Assembly: GCA_016709675.1 (NCBI GenBank)
Contig: JADJMH010000012.1
Location: 124,001-188,000, forward strand
Direction of reading: 5' to 3'
DNA from: Candidatus Accumulibacter proximus
GTDB taxonomy: Bacteria > Pseudomonadota > Gammaproteobacteria > Burkholderiales > Rhodocyclaceae
DNA length: 64,000 bases
Shown in pieces: positions 9,371 to 16,256 of this stretch. Under the pieces are notes generated by a model. The model saw nothing but the letters and a program-made list of their open reading frames with translations, ran no database searches and had not been told where the DNA came from. A program made the translations under genes and the position numbers. How positions within the stretch are numbered: the stretch's first letter is position 1; every line of letters begins with the position of its first letter.

Positions 9371-11026
9371 TCACTTTGCCGCCCCGTCGTACCTGATGAT
9401 AGCGGTCAGCGCCTCGACCGCGTAATCAACGGCGTTGCGCATCGGGTAGAGGATGGTCGGGGCACCCATCCTCTTCAAGGCGGTGCCGTCGAATTCCTCG
9501 CGGGCGACGATCGCCACTTCGCCTGTGAAATGCACTTCCCTCAGTCCGCGCAGCAGATCCCGGTTCGAGGCCATGTCCGGCAGGGTGCTGACTACCCAGC
9601 GCGTGTCCTTGAGCGGCAGGCTTTCGAGGAACTCGCTGGCGATGCCGTCGCCGTAGCGCACCGGCAGGCCCTGTCGCCGCAGGGCGCGCGCCACTTCGGG
9701 ATCGAACTCGACGCCGAGCACCTTGAGCTCGGCTTCCTTGAGGCCAAGCGCCAAGCGGCTGCCATAACGCCCGAGGCCGACCACGATGACGTCGGCCTCG
9801 CGCAGATCGTGACGCCCCGTCGCCACTGCCAGTTCCCGATAGGGACGCTTGCGCTCGAAGGCGCCGAGCCAGGAACCCAGTTTCTCGTAGAGCGGGTGGG
9901 AGTAGAGGATCATGTAGGTCGACAACGCAATAGTGATCAGACCGACGAGCGTGGTCAGCCCCAGCGCACCCTTGTCGACGTGACCGAGCGAAATTCCCAT
10001 GGCGACGAAGATGATGGAGAACTCGCTGATCTGGGCGACCGTCAGGCCGCAGAGAAACCCGGTACGCTTGCGATAGCCCATGTACCCCATGATGGCCATG
10101 ACGATCAGCGGGTTGCCGATCAAGACGAACAGCGACAGCACCACCGCCGGCCAAACCTCGCCGCCGAGGGTTGAAAAGTCGAGCTTGGCGCCCAGGTCGA
10201 TGAAAAAGAACAGCAGCAGGAAATCGCGGATGCCGGTCAACCGGGCATTGATCGCATCCCGATAATGCGTCGATGCCAGCGAAAAACCGGCGAGGAAGGC
10301 GCCCGCTTCCTTGGAGAACCCCGCCCATTCGCCAAGCGCAGCGAGGCCTGTGCCCCAGGCGATGGCGAATATGAGCAGCAGTTCCTGCGACTGCGCCACG
10401 CGCTCGACGACCCTGGGCAACACGTAGCGCATGAGCAGATACATGCCGACGCCGGCGACGCCGAGGCGCAAGGCAAGCGAGCCAGCCAATGTCAGCAGAG
10501 ACCTCTCGCCACCGTCCCCGCGCAGGGCGCTCATCACCATCATCGCGACCACGACGGCCAGATCCTGGACGATCAGGAAGCCGACGGCAATGCGGCCGTG
10601 CAGGGAGTCGATCTCGCGCTTGTCGGAAAGCAGCTTGACGATGATGATCGTGCTGGAAAAAGTCAGTGCCACGGCGACGTAGAGTGCCTCCACCCAACCC
10701 TTGCCCATCGCCAGGATGATGAGGAAGCCGATGACAATCGTAAAGGCAAGTTGCCCCAGACCAGTCGCCAGTGCGACCGGACCGATATGGCGGATATGTT
10801 GCAGGTCCAGCTTGAGACCGACAACGAACAGCAGCACTGCCACGCCAACCTGAGCAAGCAGGTCGATCTGGTCGTGAGCCGTCACGACGCCGAGCACGGC
10901 CGGTCCGGCGACGATGCCGATGACGATGTAGGCGATCAGCACCGGCTGGCGTAGCCACAACGATACCGCGCCCGCGGCGGCGGCCATCAAGAGCAGAAGC
11001 GCAAATTCAGCAAAGACTCCGTGCAT
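9371..11026 (-). CDS. CPA2 cation:proton antiporter with TrkA-N domain (second copy)
   Basis: A 551-residue antiporter with an N-terminal Na+/H+-exchanger domain (residues 1-375; AVLLFVVGLKLDLQHI, TFSSTIIIVKLLSDKREIDS and GAFLAGFSLAST are typical CPA2 segments) and a C-terminal Rossmann domain starting at VIVVGLGRYGSRLALGL near residue 410. It is diverged from its neighbour at 7605-9314 and is not a recent duplicate. The two genes are 56 bp apart and probably cotranscribed. Transport of K+ (or Na+) in exchange for H+ is inferred from the family. It heads the compact run that ends with the P-type ATPase. Confidence 0.92.
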   Translation of the reverse strand: MHGVFAEFALLLLMAAAAGAVSLWLRQPVLIAYIVIGIVAGPAVLGVVTAHDQIDLLAQVGVAVLLFVVGLKLDLQHIRHIGPVALATGLGQLAFTIVIGFLIILAMGKGWVEALYVAVALTFSSTIIIVKLLSDKREIDSLHGRIAVGFLIVQDLAVVVAMMVMSALRGDGGERSLLTLAGSLALRLGVAGVGMYLLMRYVLPRVVERVAQSQELLLIFAIAWGTGLAALGEWAGFSKEAGAFLAGFSLASTHYRDAINARLTGIRDFLLLFFFIDLGAKLDFSTLGGEVWPAVVLSLFVLIGNPLIVMAIMGYMGYRKRTGFLCGLTVAQISEFSIIFVAMGISLGHVDKGALGLTTLVGLITIALSTYMILYSHPLYEKLGSWLGAFERKRPYRELAVATGRHDLREADVIVVGLGRYGSRLALGLKEAELKVLGVEFDPEVARALRRQGLPVRYGDGIASEFLESLPLKDTRWVVSTLPDMASNRDLLRGLREVHFTGEVAIVAREEFDGTALKRMGAPTILYPMRNAVDYAVEALTAIIRYDGAAK

Positions 11027-11079
11027 GATTCAGGGGCTCCGATTCGACACTTGCGCTCCAGACTCAGGCCGGCATCACG

Positions 11080-11304
11080 CTAGCGATAAGCCAGGAATCC
11101 GACCAACACCAACACCAACGCGACCGTCGTCCAGCCCAGGCGATCGACGTAGCGATGCAGTGCGGCCTCCATCTTCGCGCCACCCAAGGCCATCAATGCG
11201 GCCACCAGAAAGAATCGGCCACCACGTCCGACAAACGAAGCAATCGCGAAGGGCAGGAGGGCCATCGAAAGCGCGCCGGCGGCAATGAGCGCTACTGCTG
11301 GCAA
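11080..11304 (-). pseudogene. C-terminal remnant of a YqaA-like (VTT/DedA) membrane protein
   Basis: About 74 codons read VALIAAGALSMALLPF, then ASFVGRGGRFFLVAALM, and end RYVDRLGWTTVALVLVLVGFLAYR. I recognise this as the last third of YqaA-family inner-membrane proteins: the GRGxRFFLVA and RYxxRLGW motifs are characteristic. The N-terminal two thirds are missing. The only possible start is a TTG lying inside the 3' end of the adjoining BI-1 remnant, so the fragment is fused directly to another broken gene. It is unlikely to make a functional protein. Confidence 0.72.
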
Positions 11305-11654
11305 AACCCAGCAAATGGAGCAGGCTGGTGAACAGGTTGAAGATCGAGACGAACAGCGACACCGTCGCCATTACGTAGTTGGCCTCGCCACCGTGGATGA
11401 TGTTGTTGGTCTCGTACAGAATCAGACCGGACATCAGCAGCACGAAGGCGGGCGAGACGGTGAGCGATAGCGCCGGAACCTCGAAGAAGATCGCCGCCGT
11501 GCCGCCCATCGCCATCATCACCGTCTGGCCGCCGTTGGGTAGACTCAGGTAGTGGCGACAGCAGCATGTAGGTGTTGCGGATTACCCGGTTGCCGGCGAG
11601 CACCGACTCGGCACCATGCGAAAAGGCAATGGCCTGGGCTCTTTGCTGGTTCAT
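11282..11654 (-). pseudogene. Bax inhibitor-1 (YccA/YbhL-like) gene with internal deletions and frameshift
   Basis: The ATG at 11654, with an AGGAGA ribosome site, begins a good BI-1 N-terminus (residues 1-33, ending NRVIRNTYMLLS). The frame then shifts and continues with YLSLPNGGQTVMMAMGGTAAIFF, which jumps directly to EVPALSLTVSPAFVLLMSG and on to LYETNNIIHGG and the end LFTSLLHLLGF. Intact BI-1 proteins are about 220-230 residues. Here two interior stretches are gone: one between helix 1 and the LPNGGQT loop, causing the frameshift, and one between two similar A-I-F-F motifs. The 3' end has lost its stop and runs into a YqaA remnant. Confidence 0.85.
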
Positions 11655-11716
11655 GTCAGTCTCCTGATGTCAAAAAAAACGGATTGCAAAGGTCGCCACC
11701 GGCGGGCCGGCGTGAT

Positions 11717-12223
11717 TCAGGGCACCACCTCCAGGGGCGGCCCGCTCAGGAGCATGAGCTTGTTGGTAACCGAGCCGAAAAGCAGGCTCTCGGCGACGCC
11801 GAGGCGGCGGCTGCCGACGACGATACGGTTGCAATGAAGCCCGACGGCCAACTCCATAATCCGCTCGGCGGCATCGCCCATCGCCACATGCAGCCGCCAC
11901 GGCTGGCTGTCCGCGTCGAGCACGGCGCGCGCCCGCGCCGTGGCGGGCCATGCCTTGCGCGCCAGTTCCGTCTCCGCCGCCTCCTTGCTGAGCCAGTGCT
12001 GCACATTGACCAGATGCAGGGAGCAGGCATGCATCTCGCCAGCCTGGCGCACTGCGTAGCCGACGGCGCGCAACGCGTTGTCCGAGCCATCAACTGCGAC
12101 CAGCCAGGGATTGGTGCCGGGCGCAGGCAGCGGCGGCGTGCTGTCGAAGATGAGGCCGACCAGGCGGCCGTCAGAATCGCGTTGACAACCCGCGGCGGTG
12201 GGAATGCGCGGTTCGCCACTCAT
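11717..12223 (-). CDS. Universal stress protein (UspA family)
   Basis: A 168-residue protein with a Usp domain over about residues 38-168 (NPWLVAVDGSDNALRAVGYA at the start, nucleotide-binding signature VVGSRRLGVAESLLFGSVTNKLM near the end) and an N-terminal extension of about 35 residues with no recognisable domain. The start ATG overlaps the TGA of the upstream terC gene (ATGA), so it is read as the second gene of a terC-usp unit. It parallels the other Usp in this region, which is also coupled to a transporter. Confidence 0.9.
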   Translation of the reverse strand: MSGEPRIPTAAGCQRDSDGRLVGLIFDSTPPLPAPGTNPWLVAVDGSDNALRAVGYAVRQAGEMHACSLHLVNVQHWLSKEAAETELARKAWPATARARAVLDADSQPWRLHVAMGDAAERIMELAVGLHCNRIVVGSRRLGVAESLLFGSVTNKLMLLSGPPLEVVP

Positions 12224-13203
12224 GCGTCGTCTCCTGCGGCAACGGGTTGGGGTTTCGAAAGCATCAGGCTGGCCGCGACCGAGACGACAATGATGCCGGC
12301 GACGATGGACAACGACCACTGAATCGGCATGTGGAACCAGGGCATGGCCAGCATCTTGCCGCCGATGAATACCAAGACGATGGCCAGGCCATACTTGAGC
12401 AGGTGGAATCGATCCGCCATGTCGGCCAGCAGGAAGTAAAGGGCGCGCAATCCCATGATGGCGAAGATGTTCGAGGTGAAGACGATGAAGGGATCGGTGG
12501 TCACGGCGAAGATGGCCGGGATGCTGTCTACCGCAAAAACCACGTCGCTGGCCTCGATGAGCGCCAGGACGAGGAACATTGGCGTGGCCCAGAGAATGCC
12601 GTTTTGCCGGACGAAGAACTTCTCGCCATGGAAGTCCGGGGTGATGCGCAGATGTCGGCGCAGCCAGCGGAGCAGCGGGTTTTTCTCCAGGTCGGGCTCG
12701 GCCTCGGCGAAGATCAGCATCTTTATGCCGGTGATGACAAGGAAGGCGCCGAAAACGTAGAGGATCCAGGCGAACTGCTGGACCAGCCAGACGCCGGCCA
12801 GGATCATGCCGGCGCGCATGACGATGGCCCCCAGCACCCCGTAGAGCAGTACGCGGCGCTGCAACTCCGGCGGCACTGCAAAGTAGGTGAAGATCATGAC
12901 GAAGACGAACATGTTGTCGACCGACAACGACTGCTCGATCAGGTAACCGGCGAGGAACTCCAGCGTTTTCGTGCGCGCCACCTCGGCGCCGTGGGAGTCG
13001 TTGAGATACCACCACAGCAGGCCAGCGAAAGCGAGCGCGAGGCAGACCCAGGCGATCACCCAGGCCAGCGCTTCCTTGACATCCACGCGATGCGCCTTAC
13101 GTCCGCCAAAAACGAAGAGATCGAGCGCCAGCATGGCGAGCACGAAGACGACAAAGCCAGCCCACATCGGGCCGGTGGCGAATGACTCAACCGTCGCGTT
13201 CAT
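12220..13203 (-). CDS. TerC/Alx family integral membrane protein
   Basis: The 327-residue protein has about nine hydrophobic segments and the TerC core motifs EQSLSVDNMFVFVMIF (residues about 89-104) and ALIEASDVVFAVDSIPAIFAV (about 212-232), whose acidic residues lie in the membrane and are proposed to bind a metal. The Alx/TerC family is linked to Mn2+ export, co-translocational metal loading and tellurite or alkaline-pH phenotypes. Its ATG overlaps the stop of a CcmE remnant upstream and its stop overlaps the start of a Usp gene. I looked for a yybP-ykoY-type manganese riboswitch upstream and did not see a convincing one. Confidence 0.94.
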   Translation of the reverse strand: MNATVESFATGPMWAGFVVFVLAMLALDLFVFGGRKAHRVDVKEALAWVIAWVCLALAFAGLLWWYLNDSHGAEVARTKTLEFLAGYLIEQSLSVDNMFVFVMIFTYFAVPPELQRRVLLYGVLGAIVMRAGMILAGVWLVQQFAWILYVFGAFLVITGIKMLIFAEAEPDLEKNPLLRWLRRHLRITPDFHGEKFFVRQNGILWATPMFLVLALIEASDVVFAVDSIPAIFAVTTDPFIVFTSNIFAIMGLRALYFLLADMADRFHLLKYGLAIVLVFIGGKMLAMPWFHMPIQWSLSIVAGIIVVSVAASLMLSKPQPVAAGDDA

Positions 13204-13322
13204 TTCTCGCTGGCCTCATCAATGGCATGCTTGGCCTCCATCGGCATATAGTTTTGGTCATGTTTGGCCAGTACTTCGGTCGCCGCAAAGCTGCCATCCC
13301 GATTGATTCGACCTTGCGCCAC
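13200..13322 (-). pseudogene. C-terminal fragment of the haem chaperone CcmE, joined to the terC start
   Basis: A 40-codon open frame (GTG at 13322, in-frame TGA three codons before it) reads GRINRDGSFAATEVLAKHDQ then NYMPMEAKHAIDEASEK. This is the C-terminal end of CcmE, including the haem-attachment motif His-x3-Tyr (AKHDQNY). The beta-barrel N-terminal 100 or so residues and the membrane anchor are absent. Its stop codon TGA shares bases with the terC start codon (ATGA). It could be translated as a leader peptide for terC, but a simple deletion remnant is the more economical reading. Confidence 0.78.
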
Positions 13323-13618
13323 GGCAGCTCACCCCTCCCTATGCACGGATCCTGATGTCGAGTCGCATGAAAGATACCCCGTCCGTAACTGAATATCGGG
13401 AGTATGGTAGGGGTAACATATACATCCTACAAATCGAATTTAACGACATCAGACATCGGCTTTTTCGATGTTTTGCGTCCGGTCGTCCAGGCCATGTCAG
13501 AACATGAGGGCACATATTCCGTCTTCATTTGACTGGATCTTGATTCTCGGCGCCGCGAGTCGATCTGCGGTGACCGGGCCGCGAGGATCGGGACGGCCAC
13601 CTTCATCCACCGCTTGCG
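13323..13618. other. Gene-free spacer upstream of the terC unit
   Basis: About 300 bp with lower GC than its surroundings, especially 13380-13460. No coding frame with a recognisable product was found on either strand. It presumably carries the promoter of the minus-strand terC unit and the transcript end of nothing else, because the M20 peptidase upstream is also on the minus strand and ends at 13619. I could not identify a convincing -35/-10 pair or riboswitch. Confidence 0.4.
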
Positions 13619-15115
13619 CTAGTTCGCCGGCAACGGCGCTGCGGCCATCTCGGAGATCAGGCGGTGGTAGAAACGGATGGCATCGGCATAGCCCGCGATG
13701 CTCAGGCGCTCATTGGTTCCATGGAAGCGCTTCAGGTCCTCAGCATTCGCCCGGATCGGGGAAAACTTGAAGATGTGGTCGCTGATGGCGCCGTAATGGA
13801 TCGAGTCCGTGCCCGCGACCATCAGCCCCGGTGCAACCAGGGCATCGGGGAAAACCTCGCGGATCGTCTTGTTCAGCACCTGGTACTGCACCGAATCCGT
13901 CGGCGCCACTTTGGATGCATCCACCGCCCCCGGCAGGACGAAAAGTTGGACCTGGTCGACAGGAACCGCCGTCCTCACCTTGGAGCGCATGTGCTCCAGC
14001 ACCTGCTCTCTGGTGTCACCCGGCAGGATGCGGAAGTTCACGGTGGCTTCAGCCCGACCGGGCAACACGTTTTCCTTGTTGCCGGCATTCACCATCGTCA
14101 ACGCGGTCGTGGTGCGCAACATGGCATTGGTACTGCCGGCGCCTTCAAGCTGCTTCTTCACGACCGGGCCGAACAGCCACAGGTTGGAAAGCGCCACGCG
14201 CGAAAAACCGCCCATCTCGGGAGTCAGCGTGTCGAACATTTCACCGGCCACGCCACGAATACCGCCGGGCAGCTGCTCATCTTCCAGTCTCGTCAGGGCG
14301 GCGCTCATCATCGCAATGGCGCTGCTGCCGTTCCTGGGCGGCATGGACGAGTGGCCCGGGGTGGACGAGATTGTCAGCAGCACCGACATGTAGCCCTTTT
14401 CCGCCACGCCAACAAGCGCTACGGGCTGCTTGAGACCGGGCAGGACGCCGTCGAGCACCAGCAGCCCTTCGTCGATCACGAAGTCCAGCTGCACCTTACG
14501 TTCCTTCAGCACGCCGGCGATCTTTGCCGCGCCACGCGCGCCGCCGACCTCTTCGTCGGCACCAAAGGCCAGGTAGATGGTGCGTGGCGGCTTGTAGCCG
14601 CCGGCCAGCAGCATTTCCACCGCTTCCATCTGCGCCATCAGGTTGCCCTTGTCGTCCCACGCACCGCGGCCCCACACGAAGCCATCCTTGATCTCGCCGG
14701 AGAAAGGCGGCACTTGCCAATCCCCTTCCGTCCCAGGGGCCACCGGCACCACATCCTGGTGGGCCATCAGCAGAATCGGCCTTGCGTTGGGGTCGGCACC
14801 TTCCCACGTATAGAGCAGGCTCAGCTCGTCCACCGTCTCGCGTTTCAGGCTGGCACGAATCTTGGGGAATCGGGTCTCCAGCAGCTTGTGCAAGGCGCGA
14901 AACTGCTCGGCGTTCAGGTTGGCGTCTTCGCGCGACGAAGTGGTGTTCAGGCGCACCGCTTCGCTCAGCCGGGTAGCGGCGGCTTCATCCACTTCGATCG
15001 CTGCCAGCGGTGCCACCGCTATCTGGCGCGAGCCTTTGCGCAAGGTGTTGACACCCACCGCGAAGGCAATCAGCAGCACAAGGCCAAGGACGGAATAGAG
15101 GATCTTCCTGATCAT
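13619..15115 (-). CDS. M20 family metallopeptidase (carboxypeptidase S-like)
   Basis: A 498-residue protein with one N-terminal transmembrane or uncleaved signal segment (ILYSVLGLVLLIAFAVGV). The di-zinc M20 ligands are visible: LLMAHQDVVPV (His, Asp), GRGAWDDKGN (bridging Asp), GADEEVGG (catalytic and ligand Glu), a later DEGL, and FHGTNERLS (last His). A dimerisation domain sits in the middle (CPS1-type M20, around 490 residues). It probably cleaves C-terminal residues from small peptides or acyl-amino acids on the periplasmic face. It stands alone, about 300 bp from terC and 130 bp from a PBP remnant. Confidence 0.9.
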   Translation of the reverse strand: MIRKILYSVLGLVLLIAFAVGVNTLRKGSRQIAVAPLAAIEVDEAAATRLSEAVRLNTTSSREDANLNAEQFRALHKLLETRFPKIRASLKRETVDELSLLYTWEGADPNARPILLMAHQDVVPVAPGTEGDWQVPPFSGEIKDGFVWGRGAWDDKGNLMAQMEAVEMLLAGGYKPPRTIYLAFGADEEVGGARGAAKIAGVLKERKVQLDFVIDEGLLVLDGVLPGLKQPVALVGVAEKGYMSVLLTISSTPGHSSMPPRNGSSAIAMMSAALTRLEDEQLPGGIRGVAGEMFDTLTPEMGGFSRVALSNLWLFGPVVKKQLEGAGSTNAMLRTTTALTMVNAGNKENVLPGRAEATVNFRILPGDTREQVLEHMRSKVRTAVPVDQVQLFVLPGAVDASKVAPTDSVQYQVLNKTIREVFPDALVAPGLMVAGTDSIHYGAISDHIFKFSPIRANAEDLKRFHGTNERLSIAGYADAIRFYHRLISEMAAAPLPAN

Positions 15116-15243
15116 GATGTGACTCGCGGTTGATGACGCATGGTCGTTTTCGGGTCAGGGCGTCGGGGTGCGTGCGCATCGCAGGCCCTGGGCAGGTTGC
15201 CTGATCGCCACTCTCGCTGAAAGGGAAGCACTATATACCCGTT

Positions 15244-15534
15244 TCAACGGATGGCTTCTGCCTGCGCCTCTGGAGCTGGATCAGCTTCAAGCACTTCGGC
15301 CTCGTTGCTCTCTCTCATGATCTGATCGCTCTTCTCCTGCAGCGGATCGCCCTGGGTTTGAGGGGGCAATACGACTGGAGCAGGCGTAACGGGTTCTTCC
15401 GCAGGCTCCTGCCTTTGGGCGGGCTTTGCGACCGGTTGCGGCTTGGGTTCGGCGACGGGCTCTGGCGAGAAAGGGCTCCGGAACCAGCCCCTGATGCGTG
15501 CCAGCAGACTGGTACTCGCTAAGGCTATGACCAA
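15244..15534 (-). pseudogene. Orphan duplicate of the C-terminal tail of a class A penicillin-binding protein
   Basis: The 96-codon frame starts SLLARIRGWFRSPFSPEPVA and continues with a Pro/Ala/Glu-rich tail ending GDPLQEKSDQIMRESNEAEV and a few more residues. This matches, residue for residue over most of its length, the C-terminal tail of the PBP encoded at 39210-41608 (LLARIRGWFRSLFAPEPVAE ... GDPLQEKIDQITKESNEAEL). The glycosyltransferase and transpeptidase domains are missing, and no plausible ATG precedes the match. It is best explained as the 3' end left behind by deletion of a second PBP gene, or as a partial duplication followed by drift. Confidence 0.82.
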
Positions 15535-15553
15535 AACCTTGACCTGTTTGGTT

Positions 15554-15566
15554 CCGGCTTCGCCGG
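15554..15566. other. Short CCGGC-TTCG-CCGG hairpin
   Basis: CCGGCTTCGCCGG folds into a compact stem capped by a TTCG loop, an unusually stable tetraloop in RNA. It lies just upstream of the orphan PBP tail on the minus strand and 110 bp before the lone receiver gene on the plus strand. No T-run follows, so a classic terminator is not supported; it may be a repeat-type element or scar at a recombination junction. Confidence 0.35.
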
Positions 15567-15623
15567 CTTAGGGAGTGTGAGCCTGACTCCTCCTGTCCGA
15601 CTTCTGACCCGGGCATGAATCAG

Positions 15624-15643
15624 CTTCCCTAAAGGGCAGTAGC
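15624..15643 (+). repeat. Copy 1 of a 20-bp palindromic motif shared with 18724-18743
   Basis: CTTCCCTAAAGGGCAGTAGC differs at one base from CTTCCCTAAAGGGAAGTAGC at 18724-18743. The core CTTCCCTAAAGGGAAG is a near-perfect inverted repeat. In the second copy the sequence encodes the last residues (FPKGK) and stop of a response regulator; here the same phase gives FPKGQ and a stop after only two further codons, because a TGA lies just upstream. The copies flank the receiver/kinase/regulator block. Confidence 0.5.
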
Positions 15644-15675
15644 GCTGGCGCCGTGTGCCCGGTAGTCTTGTCTCC

Positions 15676-16071
15676 ATGGCGGTTAGCGGCGTAGGCAATC
15701 TCTATGTAGGTATCGTCGACGATGACGAAAGTCTGCGGCGCTCGGTCGCTCGACTGTTGCGCGCGGCAGGGATGCAGCCGATCACTTACGGATCCGCCGA
15801 AGCGTTCTGCGCGGATGAGACGCAGACGCGATTTGTTTGCCTTGTCCTCGACATCCAGTTGCCCGGCATGTCCGGGATTGATCTGCGAAACAAGCTGGCC
15901 GCCGAGGGCGTTGCAACGCCAGTTCTCTTTGTCACCGCTCATGACGACCCCAGGGCACGTGCGGCAGCAATGGCTGGCCAGTGTGTCGGTTATTTTCGCA
16001 AGACCGATGCTGGTAGCAAACTCTTGAACGCGATTCGCGGTGTGGTTTCGGTATCCACAACCAGGCAGTGA
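15676..16071 (+). CDS. Single-domain response regulator (FixJ-type receiver)
   Basis: A 131-residue protein made only of a receiver domain: acidic pocket DDD at 15-17, phosphoacceptor Asp59 in VLDIQLPGMSG, conserved Thr in LFVTAHDD, and Lys in YFRKTDAG. It has no output domain; FixJ-type relatives normally carry a LuxR helix-turn-helix after about residue 125, so this is either a CheY-like phosphate shuttle or a truncated regulator. A GTG at 15655 would add seven residues; I prefer the ATG. It sits 186 bp before a PAS histidine kinase that already has its own regulator, suggesting a branched phosphorelay. Confidence 0.8.
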   Translation: MAVSGVGNLYVGIVDDDESLRRSVARLLRAAGMQPITYGSAEAFCADETQTRFVCLVLDIQLPGMSGIDLRNKLAAEGVATPVLFVTAHDDPRARAAAMAGQCVGYFRKTDAGSKLLNAIRGVVSVSTTRQ

Positions 16072-16256
16072 CGTCTTGCAGTGAATCTTCCAGCCGCTGA
16101 CCCTGCCGCTGTCAGCAGGACTGCAAGGCGGAAGTTCAGAGGCTTTCCGGAAACCCGCTCATTCGCCCCTGGCTGACATAAAATCGTGCCTTTCGGGGCT
16201 CGTTGGTAGCGACCCCTTTGGGAGACTGAGGGCAGCGGAGCCATCGATACTTTCCC

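Noticed and set aside
9426..10958. A 510-codon minus-strand frame inside the CPA2 gene
   Set aside because: It is a shadow of the antiporter in another frame, a common effect of high GC.
13204..13618. Possible yybP-ykoY manganese riboswitch upstream of terC
   Set aside because: I looked for the conserved internal-loop motifs and saw no convincing set on the minus strand, and a CcmE remnant occupies the part nearest the start.
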